A stretch of 64,000 nucleotides of DNA from contig JAZOPZ010000013.1 of NCBI GenBank assembly GCA_045655805.1, forward strand, positions 372,001-436,000, read 5' to 3'. Each line of letters begins with the position of its first letter. Position 1 is the stretch's first letter. The position numbers were made by a program, and so were the translations under genes. Below the pieces are notes generated by a model. That model had not been told where the DNA came from and searched no databases. It saw only the letters and a program-made list of their open reading frames with translations. Origin of the DNA: UBA11475 sp045655805. GTDB lineage: Bacteria; Bacillota; Clostridia; Christensenellales; Borkfalkiaceae. This document shows, piece after piece, positions 44,680 to 52,725 of this stretch.

Positions 44680-45813
44680 TTAAGTGTCAAATTGTGCCGT
44701 TTTTGTTGCTTTTTTTGCTTTCGGACGCTTTATTGCGCCGTTTTCAATAGTCGTTCTGATAAACGGTTTTTGACCAAAAGTTGCTTTTTCAACGTGGGTA
44801 GCAGTAAGTATCGTTTGAATACCGTCAAGCCTTTTTATTAAAAGTTTTTGTCGTTTTTTGTCTAGTTCTGATAATACGTCGTCTAAAATTAAGATAGGAA
44901 ATTCACCCGTGCGATTTTTAAAAATTTCAACCTCGGCAAGTTTTAGAGCAAGCGCCACCGTGCGTTGTTGCCCCTGCGAGCCGTAGTGCCTAACGTCAAC
45001 GCCGTTAAGGGTAAATTTTATATCTTGTCTGTGTGGGCCAAAACTTGTAAATCCAAGTTTTAAGTCTTTATCAAGTGAGTTTTTTAGTTCTATAAAGTTT
45101 AGGCTCGCTATTTCTTCTTCGGTACCTGAAAGAGAGTTTTCAGAAGTGATTTTAAGTTGCTCTATGCCACCGGAAAGTTCTGCGTGGATTTTTTCGCAAA
45201 CGGGGGCTAAAGAAGATAAAAACTCGTTACGCATAGCAAAAATTTTAGATGCCTCTTGCGAAAGCGTTTCGTCCCAAACGGGTAGCGTGTCTAAAACCAT
45301 TTCTCGATCGTAAGATTTTAAAAGGTTGTTTCTTTGAGATAAAATTTTGTTGTATCGAAGTAGTGCGTAAAAATATCTTTTAGACAACTGTGATAAAGAT
45401 ATATTCATAAACCTACGCCTATCTTCTGGGCTCTCTTGAACTAATTTAAGTTCACCGGGATTGAAAAATACGCTGTTTATATTGCCGAACAAGTCGCCCA
45501 TCTTATTTAGTTTTGCGCCGTTTACAAAAATAGTTTTTTCGCCAGAAGAATTCAGTACGGCTTTAACTTTAACCGTGCCGTAATCGGAAACAGCCTCTCC
45601 CTCGATTTCAGCAAAATCTTCGCCGTAAAAAATCAACTGTTTGTCACGGGTGGCTTTTGGCGAATATCCCGTGCAAAGATAAAATACCGCTTCCGAAACG
45701 TTTGTTTTGCCTTGGGCGTTTGCTCCGACCAAGGCGTTTATTCCGTCAAAGAACTCAAAAGTTTCGTCACGGTAGTTTCTAAAATTTTTTAAAGTCAAAG
45801 ATTTTAAGTGCAT
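44680..45813 (-). CDS. recF: DNA replication and repair protein RecF
   Basis: SMC-like ATPase for gap repair with RecOR. 377 residues: LTLKNFRNYRDETFEFFDG, Walker A GANAQGKTNVSEAV, a signature-like HYGSQGQQRTVALALKLAEV, and Walker B ILILDDVLSELD. It is normally co-directional with dnaA-dnaN; here it is divergent from dnaA and far from dnaN. Confidence 0.95.
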   Translation of the reverse strand: MHLKSLTLKNFRNYRDETFEFFDGINALVGANAQGKTNVSEAVFYLCTGYSPKATRDKQLIFYGEDFAEIEGEAVSDYGTVKVKAVLNSSGEKTIFVNGAKLNKMGDLFGNINSVFFNPGELKLVQESPEDRRRFMNISLSQLSKRYFYALLRYNKILSQRNNLLKSYDREMVLDTLPVWDETLSQEASKIFAMRNEFLSSLAPVCEKIHAELSGGIEQLKITSENSLSGTEEEIASLNFIELKNSLDKDLKLGFTSFGPHRQDIKFTLNGVDVRHYGSQGQQRTVALALKLAEVEIFKNRTGEFPILILDDVLSELDKKRQKLLIKRLDGIQTILTATHVEKATFGQKPFIRTTIENGAIKRPKAKKATKTAQFDT

Positions 45814-45924
45814 AGTCCTACTAAAAGCGTTAAAACGCTTGGCGTTTTTTGGCGAATTTCCGTACTACAAAAAATCGGATAATTTTTACCGAATAAAAAA
45901 TTTTCGGCAAACGGCGAAAAACGC

Positions 45925-45953
45925 TTTATTTATTTTCAATTTTATTATATAAT
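45925..45953 (+). promoter_or_regulatory. promoter of dnaA
   Basis: TTTATT (45925-45930), 17-base spacer, TATAAT (45948-45953), 37 bases before the ATG. No DnaA box is present in the recF-dnaA gap. Confidence 0.65.
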
Positions 45954-45990
45954 CTTTCTTACACAAAAGCAACCTTGAAGAGGGATTTTT

Positions 45991-47325
45991 ATGGAAAGTT
46001 ACGAAATTTTATGGAATAATTCGCTCGTGGATTTACAAAATTCAATGATACCTACGTCGTTTGAACTGTTTATTGCAACCTTAACGCCAGTTGACCTTAT
46101 CGAAAATAAACTCGTTTTATGGTCGCAAACAGATATGATTGCAGAAACGGTAAACACAAAGTATTCTGAAAATATTCGTAACGCCGTTATTAAAGCAAGT
46201 AGCGGTGTGGTTTCCGATTACGAAATCGTAGTGGGAAAAAATAAAGATACGGCATTAAAGCAAGCAGTTCAAGAACCTGCTAAAACTAATTTTTCAGGCT
46301 CGCCTATTAACCCCAAATTTACTTTTTCTTCTTTCGTCGTGGGTGAATCAAATAGGCTCATTTACGCTGCGGCAAAAGCCGTTGCGTTAAACCCAGGCGA
46401 TAGTTACAACCCACTTTTTATCTACGGTGGCACGGGGCTTGGTAAAACGCATATTTTGATGGCTATTGCCAACGAACTTAAACTCAAAAGTCCATCAACT
46501 CGCGTAGTTTACACTACTTGTGAACAATTCACTAACCAATTTATTGCGTCAATCGGCAAAGGTAAAATGGCAGGTGGTGATTTTAGGAGTTACTTTAGAA
46601 ACGTTGACGTGCTCTTAATCGACGATATTCAATTTTTATCGGGCAAAAAGGAAACTCAATCGGAATTTTTCCACACCTTTAACGAACTCATTATGCAAAA
46701 CAAGCAAATCGTTATTGCGTCAGATAAACCACCTGTTGAAATCGACGTGTTAGAAGAACGCTTGCGTACTCGTTTTGAAGGTGGTCTCGTTGCCGACGTG
46801 CAAAAGCCTGACCTTGAAACTAGAGTTGCTATTTTGAAAAAGAAGTCGGAAGAAAAGAAGGTAGTTATTGATATCAGCGTTTTAACACACATTGCCGAAA
46901 AGGGTGGTGAAGATATCCGTTCTTTAATCGGTCAATTAACTAGGGTTATTTTTGCTTCGCAATTGCACGAAAAGCCTATTAATATCGAACTCGTTGACGA
47001 GGCTCTTAAAGAGTGTGTTAGTGAAAATCCTGAAGAAGTTCAAGTTGACGATATTATTCGTTGCGTTGCAGAGTTTTATCACATTAAAACGAGTGATTTG
47101 CTCGGCAAAAAGCGTAATAAAGAATTTTCCGACCCACGCCAAGTTTGTATGTATATGATAACCGAACTTATGTCGTTACCACTCGTAACCGTTGGTGAAA
47201 AGGTTGGAGGCAGAGATTATACTACGGTAATTTATGCAAGAGATAAGATTGCCGACGCTATCAAACTTGACAATAAACTTGCTACTGAAATAAACGATAT
47301 TAAAAATCTTATTTTGAAGAAATAA
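45991..47325 (+). CDS. dnaA: chromosomal replication initiator DnaA
   Basis: 444 residues with all four domains: N-terminal helicase-interaction region (1-85), a short linker, the AAA+ core with GGTGLGKT (146-153) and LLIDDIQF (Asp211-Asp212), and the C-terminal DNA-binding domain with DPRQVCMYMITELMSLPL and the GGRDYTTVIYARDKI signature. GAAGAGGG precedes the ATG. It opens oriC and sits at the start of a dnaA-mnmG-antiporter run, with its own terminator in between. Confidence 0.97.
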   Translation: MESYEILWNNSLVDLQNSMIPTSFELFIATLTPVDLIENKLVLWSQTDMIAETVNTKYSENIRNAVIKASSGVVSDYEIVVGKNKDTALKQAVQEPAKTNFSGSPINPKFTFSSFVVGESNRLIYAAAKAVALNPGDSYNPLFIYGGTGLGKTHILMAIANELKLKSPSTRVVYTTCEQFTNQFIASIGKGKMAGGDFRSYFRNVDVLLIDDIQFLSGKKETQSEFFHTFNELIMQNKQIVIASDKPPVEIDVLEERLRTRFEGGLVADVQKPDLETRVAILKKKSEEKKVVIDISVLTHIAEKGGEDIRSLIGQLTRVIFASQLHEKPINIELVDEALKECVSENPEEVQVDDIIRCVAEFYHIKTSDLLGKKRNKEFSDPRQVCMYMITELMSLPLVTVGEKVGGRDYTTVIYARDKIADAIKLDNKLATEINDIKNLILKK

Positions 47326-47338
47326 TTCACAAAATCGT

Positions 47339-47362
47339 AAAGCGAGCGACGCTCGCTTTTTT
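47339..47362 (+). terminator. terminator of dnaA
   Basis: AAAGCGAGC, GAC, GCTCGC then six Ts, 14 bases after the stop. Confidence 0.85.
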
Positions 47363-47373
47363 AGGGAAAATAT

Positions 47374-49230
47374 ATGAACACTTATAAAGAAACTGCTTGC
47401 GACGCCGTAGTAATCGGCGCAGGGCACGCAGGGTGTGAATCGGCGCTTGCTTTGGCAAGACTAGGGTTTGACACCGTTATGCTCACGCTTAATCTTGAAA
47501 GCATTGCCTTTATGGCGTGTAACCCGTCAATTGGGGGCACGGCTAAAGGTCATTTGGTGCGCGAAATCGACGCACTCGGTGGACAAATGGGCATAAACGC
47601 TGATAACGCGTGCTTGCAACTTCGTATGCTTAACCGTGGTAAAGGCTCTGCCGTACAATCACTTCGTTCGCAATCGGACAAGCATATGTATCACTCGCTT
47701 ATGAAAAAGACGCTTGAAGAAACAAAAAATCTTCGCATTTTGCAAGGCGAGGCAGTTGAAATTTTAACGGACGGCGAAAAGGTTGTCGGCGTTAAGACTT
47801 CTTTTGGTGGCGTTATCGATTGTAAAACCGTCGTTCTTTGTACGGGTGTTTATTTAAATGCTGAAATAACGGCAGGCGATTGGCAGGAAAAAACCGGTCC
47901 GTCGGGATTTGCGCCGGCAAATAAACTTACTAAAAATCTTATTGATTTAGGGTTTACCGTAAGGCGTCTTAAAACGGGTACGCCTGCAAGGGTTGACGGC
48001 AGGACTATAGATTATTCAAAGTGTCAAATTCAATCGGGGGAAACGGATATTTATCCGTTCAGTTTTATGTCGGACGCCCCACCGGTAAAACAAAAAAATT
48101 GCTATTTAACTTATACTAACGAAAAAACGCACGAAATTATCCGTGCAAATTTAGATAGAAGTCCACTTTATTCGGGGCTTATAAGCGGTATCGGTCCAAG
48201 ATATTGCCCGTCAATTGAAACAAAGGTAATGCGCTTTGCCGATAAAGAGCGCCATCAAATATTTTTAGAGCCCGAAGGCGATATGACGCACGAGGTTTAC
48301 GTGCAAGGGATGTCTTCATCTTTGCCACACGACGTGCAAAAAGCAATGTATAGGACTATTCCTGGGCTTGAAAATTGCGAAATTATGCGTTACGCTTACG
48401 CCATAGAATACGACGCTATCGACGGTACGGATTTAAAACTTTCGCTTGAATTTAAAAAGGTTAAAAATCTCTTTACTGCAGGTCAAATCAACGGTACTAG
48501 CGGATATGAAGAGGCGGGCGCTCAAGGGCTTATAGCAGGCATAAACGCAGGCTTATCAATGCTCGGCAAAGAACCGCTTATTTTGCGTCGTGACGAGGCT
48601 TATATCGGCGTACTTATAGACGACTTGGTAACAAAAGGCACGGACGAGCCTTACCGTATTATGACTTCTAGGGCAGAGCATAGAATTTTTCTTCGTCAAG
48701 ATAACGCAGACTTCCGTTTGACTGAAAAGGGTAGAGAAGTCGGGCTCGTTACCGACGAAAGATACGAAAAATTTAAGGCTCGTCAAGAAGATTATAGACT
48801 AGCCGACCAAGAGGCTGAAGTGTTGCACTCCCCAAAAGTGTGTGAAGATTTCGTTTTGGGCTACGGCTTTGGTAAACTTAACGGCGCGCTTTCGTATAAG
48901 GATATGATTAAGCGTGGTATTCCACTTGCCGATATCAAAAAGCAATTCAATGCCTTTGAGGGTCGTCGTGCAGACACGCTTGAAATGTTAGAAACCACCG
49001 TTAAATACGAGGGTTACATTAAAAAGGGGCTTGAACAAATTGAAAAGGCAAAGCGCCTTGAAAACAAAAAACTTCCTAAAGATATCGACTATATGAAGAT
49101 AGACGGCTTGCGTATGGAGGCTAGGGAAAGTTTGAATAAAATCAAACCCGACAACTTGGGGCAAGCGGGTAGAATTTTCGGCGTAAACCCTGCTGATATT
49201 GCCGTGTTGATGGTTTGGCTTAACAAATAA
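47374..49230 (+). CDS. mnmG: tRNA uridine-5-carboxymethylaminomethyl modification enzyme MnmG (GidA)
   Basis: FAD enzyme that with MnmE modifies the wobble uridine of several tRNAs. 618 residues, standard: DAVVIGAGHAGCESALALARLG (FAD binding), MACNPSIGGTAKGHLVREID, TGTPARVDG, and GTSGYEEAGAQGL. AGGGAAAA precedes the ATG. It is next to dnaA, unlike the usual trmE-gidA-rsmG order; mnmE is not in this window. Confidence 0.96.
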   Translation: MNTYKETACDAVVIGAGHAGCESALALARLGFDTVMLTLNLESIAFMACNPSIGGTAKGHLVREIDALGGQMGINADNACLQLRMLNRGKGSAVQSLRSQSDKHMYHSLMKKTLEETKNLRILQGEAVEILTDGEKVVGVKTSFGGVIDCKTVVLCTGVYLNAEITAGDWQEKTGPSGFAPANKLTKNLIDLGFTVRRLKTGTPARVDGRTIDYSKCQIQSGETDIYPFSFMSDAPPVKQKNCYLTYTNEKTHEIIRANLDRSPLYSGLISGIGPRYCPSIETKVMRFADKERHQIFLEPEGDMTHEVYVQGMSSSLPHDVQKAMYRTIPGLENCEIMRYAYAIEYDAIDGTDLKLSLEFKKVKNLFTAGQINGTSGYEEAGAQGLIAGINAGLSMLGKEPLILRRDEAYIGVLIDDLVTKGTDEPYRIMTSRAEHRIFLRQDNADFRLTEKGREVGLVTDERYEKFKARQEDYRLADQEAEVLHSPKVCEDFVLGYGFGKLNGALSYKDMIKRGIPLADIKKQFNAFEGRRADTLEMLETTVKYEGYIKKGLEQIEKAKRLENKKLPKDIDYMKIDGLRMEARESLNKIKPDNLGQAGRIFGVNPADIAVLMVWLNK

Positions 49231-49295
49231 GTTGAGTAAACGAATATATAGTAACGAAACTAAAAGATAAAACTAAAAATTAAGGACAAATTTTT

Positions 49296-50576
49296 ATGCA
49301 AGTATTATTGAGTTTATCTATCGCTCTTTTCGCAGGGCTTATGCTCTCTCGTGTTGCAAAAATATTACAACTTCCTGCAGTTACTGCTTACTTGGTAGCA
49401 GGCGTTTTAATTGGACCTTATTGCTTGGGGGCGTTCGGTGTTCCTGGGCTTGGGTTTAATAACAGAGATCAATTAGACGCTATGGGTATAATTTGTGATG
49501 TCGCACTCGGCTTTATCGCCTTTGCAATCGGTAACGAATTTAGGCTTTCGCAACTTAAAACCATCGGTAAGCGAGCAACAATTATCGGTATAGCGCAAGC
49601 AGTTTTTACTACTGTCGTGGTAGATATCGCTCTTATATGTTTACACTTTATTATTCCTGATAAATTTCCGTTATCGTCGGCAATTATACTCGGTGCAGTA
49701 GCGTCGGCAACGGCTCCTGCAGCAACGCTTATGGTCGTAAGGCAATATAAGGCGAAGGGTCCCGTAACCGACACGCTTTTACCCGTAGTTGCTATCGACG
49801 ACGCCGTTGGTTTGGTTTTATTTGCAGTTTCTTTCGGCGTGGCAAAGGCAGTTCTTTCGGGCACGGTGGATATACTTTCAGTTGTTCTCGAACCGATTTT
49901 AGAAGTGGTATTCTCACTTGGCCTTGGCGCGATTATGGGCTTACTTATCACTTATTTTGAAAAATTCTTCCACTCTCGTTCGAAAAGACTTTCAATGTCG
50001 GTTGCTTTCGTGCTTTTAACGGTGGGGCTTTCAATGATTGAATTTAAAATCGGTAAAGTTCACGTAGCGTTCTCGTCACTTTTAGTATGTATGATGCTCG
50101 GCACGGTATTTTGCAACTTCTGTGATTTTTCCGAAGAACTTATGGATAGGCTCGACCGTTGGACAGCACCTGTATTTATACTTTTCTTCGTAATTAGTGG
50201 CGCTGAATTTGAACTTTCCGTAATGACTGATGTTTTGATTATTTTAATCGGTATCGTTTATATTATTTCTCGTTCGTTAGGTAAATATTTTGGCGCAGGG
50301 ATGTCGGCAAGACTTACAAAGTCAGAACCAAATATAGTAAAATATTTGGGTATCACGCTTTTACCACAAGCAGGGGTAGCGCTCGGTATGGCTATCAAGG
50401 CGCAAGCGCTTGGCGAAGTCGGTGTAATCGTTGCAAACATTACGCTGTTTTCGGTACTTATTTACGAACTTATCGGTCCGTTCCTTACTAAAGTTGCTCT
50501 CACCAAAGCAGGTGAAATTAATCCTGAAGGCAAGGTTAGCGCAAGACAAATGGATAAACCTTCGCAACCACAATAA
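49296..50576 (+). CDS. CPA2-type cation:proton antiporter
   Basis: 426 residues and about 12 membrane helices, of the KefB/NapA-like monovalent cation:proton antiporter family: LPAVTAYLVAGVLIGP, ALGFIAFAIGNEFRL, ASATAPAATLMVVRQY, and VVAIDDAVGLVLFAVSFG with the paired aspartates of the ion site. No C-terminal TrkA domain is attached. It probably exchanges Na+ or K+ for H+ for pH and ion balance; the ion is not determined. Confidence 0.9.
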   Translation: MQVLLSLSIALFAGLMLSRVAKILQLPAVTAYLVAGVLIGPYCLGAFGVPGLGFNNRDQLDAMGIICDVALGFIAFAIGNEFRLSQLKTIGKRATIIGIAQAVFTTVVVDIALICLHFIIPDKFPLSSAIILGAVASATAPAATLMVVRQYKAKGPVTDTLLPVVAIDDAVGLVLFAVSFGVAKAVLSGTVDILSVVLEPILEVVFSLGLGAIMGLLITYFEKFFHSRSKRLSMSVAFVLLTVGLSMIEFKIGKVHVAFSSLLVCMMLGTVFCNFCDFSEELMDRLDRWTAPVFILFFVISGAEFELSVMTDVLIILIGIVYIISRSLGKYFGAGMSARLTKSEPNIVKYLGITLLPQAGVALGMAIKAQALGEVGVIVANITLFSVLIYELIGPFLTKVALTKAGEINPEGKVSARQMDKPSQPQ

Positions 50577-50591
50577 CAAAATTTTAATATT

Positions 50592-50622
50592 AAAAAAAGA
50601 ACCGACAAGTTCGGTTCTTTTT
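50592..50622 (+). terminator. terminator of the antiporter gene
   Basis: AAAAAGAACCGA, CAAGT, TCGGTTCTTTTT. Its right end overlaps the start of a 40-bp direct repeat. Confidence 0.85.
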
Positions 50623-50654
50623 AATTTTGGTTAAGTTTCACAACACCGTTTAGC
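50615..50654 (+). repeat. 40-bp direct repeat, left copy (contains 19-bp palindrome copy 4)
   Basis: 38 of 40 bases match 51053-51092. Includes GGTTAAGTTTCACAACACC at 50629-50647. The pair brackets the XRE regulator gene. Confidence 0.9.
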
Positions 50655-50684
50655 CTAAAACCACGCCCAAATGATGTTTTTGTT

Positions 50685-50930
50685 TTAGTAAGTCCCCTCT
50701 AATTCAATGTCCTTAAATAAGTCATCGTTAAAAAAATCAAAAAGAGTAATGTTCAATGCTTGACACATGTCAAGTATTGTGCGCGTTCCTGGATTTTTGC
50801 TTTTACCATAAAAAATGCTCTTTATAGAACCCGCTGGCAAACCCGAAAGTGTTGCCAGTTTGTTGGGACTTATAGAATTTTGTTCACATAGAGCGTAAAT
50901 TCTCTTTGTGATTGCCTCTTCTAATTTCAT
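50685..50930 (-). CDS. XRE-family HTH transcriptional regulator
   Basis: 81 residues, a single Cro/C1-type domain: SPNKLATLSGLPAGSIKSIF covers the helix-turn-helix, followed by TRTILDMCQALNITLFDFF. ATG at 50930 with GGGGAAAA upstream; a TTG six codons earlier is less likely. Two copies of AGATATATCTTCTAT lie just upstream and are probable operators for autoregulation. It is enclosed by a direct repeat, as if carried by a small inserted cassette. Confidence 0.88.
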   Translation of the reverse strand: MKLEEAITKRIYALCEQNSISPNKLATLSGLPAGSIKSIFYGKSKNPGTRTILDMCQALNITLFDFFNDDLFKDIELEGTY

Positions 50931-50948
50931 ACTAAATGTTTTCCCCAA

Positions 50949-50963
50949 AGATATATCTTCTAT
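50949..50963. promoter_or_regulatory. probable operator 1 of the XRE regulator
   Basis: AGATATATCTTCTAT, with the perfect palindrome AGATATATCT at 50949-50958, 18 bases before the ATG. Confidence 0.55.
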
Positions 50964-50994
50964 AAGTTTAGCAAAAATTATTTTTAAATATGGG

Positions 50995-51009
50995 AGATAT
51001 ATCTTCTAT
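50995..51009. promoter_or_regulatory. probable operator 2 of the XRE regulator
   Basis: Same AGATATATCTTCTAT word, 46 bp from operator 1. A plus-strand GCTATACT box and an AGGGGGG site follow, leading only to a six-codon reading frame (51042-51062) that ends in the right direct repeat. Confidence 0.55.
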
Positions 51010-51052
51010 TTTGTGCTATACTAAATAGGGGGGTAAGTACTATGAAAACAAT

Positions 51053-51092
51053 TTCTTTTTAATTTTGGTTAAATTTCACGACACCGTTTAGC
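51053..51092 (+). repeat. 40-bp direct repeat, right copy (contains 19-bp palindrome copy 5)
   Basis: 38 of 40 bases match 50615-50654; includes GGTTAAATTTCACGACACC at 51067-51085. Confidence 0.9.
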
Positions 51093-51101
51093 GTGAAAAT
51101 A

Positions 51102-52349
51102 CTACTTAAACATCTCGCTAATAGCAATCATAACGCCGAATTTACCATATTCGTAAGTTAATCCACCTTGCATATAGGCAGTAAACGGTTCAACGATAGG
51201 CGCGTCGCAAGAAAGTTCTATGGTAGAGCCTTGTGTGAACGAGCCACCTGCCATAACTTCGTCGTGTGGGTAACCCGGCATTGGTGCAGGTTCAACCGCA
51301 ACGAAACTATCTATTGGCGAGCCTTTTTGCATACCTTGGCAGAACTTAACTAAATTTTCCACCGTTTTAAGATTTACCGTTTGAATAATATCGGTACGAT
51401 GTTCGTCATAGGTAGGTGATACACCTTCAAAGCCTAATTTATCTAACATATAACTTGCAAATACAGCCGTTTTAAGTGAGTTTTTAACGGCGTTCGGCGC
51501 CATATAAAGCCCTTTGTAAAATTGCAAGTTTTGGTTAAAGTTAGAGCCTAAACTTTTACCAACGCCAGGGGCTGTAAGTCTTTCAGCAATTTCGTTTATA
51601 ATATCGGTTCTACCTGCCATATATCCGCCTGACGATGCCACGCCACCACCTAAATTTTTCATAAGTGAGCCAACGATTACGTCAGCGCCAACGTCGGTAG
51701 GTTCTTTTTCTTCAACTAATTCACCATAGCAGTTATCAACCATAATAACTACTTTTTCATCAATAGATTTTATCGCCTTAACGACCTTTTCAATTTTATC
51801 GATAGACAAACTTTTTCTTGCAGAATACCCCCTAGAGCGTTGTATCGCAACTACGGTAACGCCACCTTTTTTAATGCGTTCTTTTATAGTAGGCAAGTCA
51901 AAGTCGTCGTTAATTAAGTCAATTTGTTCGTACTTAACGCCGTGCGCTTTTAACGACTGATTGCTTTCACCACTGATACCTATAATGCCTTGCAAACTGT
52001 CGTATGGTAAGCCCGATACCGACAAAAGAGTATCGCCGTATTTAAGCAGGGCTGAAAGAGTCAACGCAATAGCGTTTGTACCCGACATAATGTGTGGTCT
52101 AACTAAAGCGTCTTCAGCGCCTAAAACTTCGGCAAAGATTTTTTCAAGTTTATCCCTACCACCGTCGTAAAAACCGTAGCCGTTTATATCTGAAAAGTCC
52201 GAATAAGAAACTCTATTACGGGTAAAAGCAGAAATCACTTTTATGCTGTTTTTTTCACAAACCTTATCAATGTTTTGATAAATGCTAGCAAGATCTTTTT
52301 CCGCTTGATTAGCAAGGTTTATGACTTTTTCGTTAAGGTTGTTATACAT
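51102..52349 (-). CDS. methionine gamma-lyase family protein (YnbB / aluminium-resistance type)
   Basis: 415 residues of the PLP-dependent Cys/Met-metabolism superfamily. ALVRPHIMSGTNAIALTLSALL, IMVDNCYGELVEEKEPTDVG and the PLP lysine in GSLMKNLGGGVASSGGYMAG mark the YnbB subfamily. The annotated link to aluminium resistance is weakly supported; C-S lyase activity is plausible. The ATG at 52349 has AGGAG upstream; an earlier in-frame start overlaps the divergent scfA promoter region. Confidence 0.9.
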   Translation of the reverse strand: MYNNLNEKVINLANQAEKDLASIYQNIDKVCEKNSIKVISAFTRNRVSYSDFSDINGYGFYDGGRDKLEKIFAEVLGAEDALVRPHIMSGTNAIALTLSALLKYGDTLLSVSGLPYDSLQGIIGISGESNQSLKAHGVKYEQIDLINDDFDLPTIKERIKKGGVTVVAIQRSRGYSARKSLSIDKIEKVVKAIKSIDEKVVIMVDNCYGELVEEKEPTDVGADVIVGSLMKNLGGGVASSGGYMAGRTDIINEIAERLTAPGVGKSLGSNFNQNLQFYKGLYMAPNAVKNSLKTAVFASYMLDKLGFEGVSPTYDEHRTDIIQTVNLKTVENLVKFCQGMQKGSPIDSFVAVEPAPMPGYPHDEVMAGGSFTQGSTIELSCDAPIVEPFTAYMQGGLTYEYGKFGVMIAISEMFK

Positions 52350-52439
52350 TTTTTTATCTCCTACCGTAAAATAATAACAAAATAAGAGTGTTTTGTCCAT
52401 AAAAACGACGGGGTTTTATAAAAATTACGCGCGCGATTA

Positions 52440-52468
52440 TTGACTTATTCAAAAAGCCGTGGTATAAT
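52440..52468 (+). promoter_or_regulatory. promoter of the SCIFF operon
   Basis: TTGACT (52440-52445), 17-base spacer, TATAAT (52463-52468). Confidence 0.85.
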
Positions 52469-52499
52469 TAACTAAACTTAAAAATTCGGAGGCTTTATT

Positions 52500-52652
52500 A
52501 TGAAGCGTATTAAAACTTTAGAAACCAAAAACATCTGCGCAAGCGCTAAAAACGGCGGTTGCGGTGAATGCCAAACTTCTTGTCAATCTGCTTGCAAAAC
52601 CAGTTGTGGCATAGCAAACCAAAAGTGCGAAAACAAAAATCAAGATAAATAA
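52500..52652 (+). CDS. scfA: SCIFF ranthipeptide precursor (six cysteines in forty-five)
   Basis: A 50-residue RiPP precursor. CGECQTSCQSACKTSC followed by IANQKC gives the six conserved cysteines (21, 24, 28, 32, 36, 43). An extra cysteine at 13 is present in an N-terminal leader that begins MKRIKTLETKNIC. The radical SAM maturase lies 73 bases downstream and installs thioether links from Cys to non-adjacent residues. CGGAGG lies 7 bases before the ATG. Nearly universal in Clostridia; its biological role is not settled (quorum sensing has been suggested). Confidence 0.95.
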   Translation: MKRIKTLETKNICASAKNGGCGECQTSCQSACKTSCGIANQKCENKNQDK

Positions 52653-52725
52653 TTAATCTTTTTGCACGCAAATGCCGTACTCGCTACGGCATTTTTTATC
52701 GCAAAAAATACAAAGGGGCAACCAA

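Noticed and set aside
44661..44685. Third parS site (GGTTTCACGTATACGT)
   Set aside because: Only the left half matches; the right half lacks GAAACA.
45814..45990. oriC in the recF-dnaA gap
   Set aside because: Under 200 bp, no DnaA box; only the promoters and small inverted repeats are seen.
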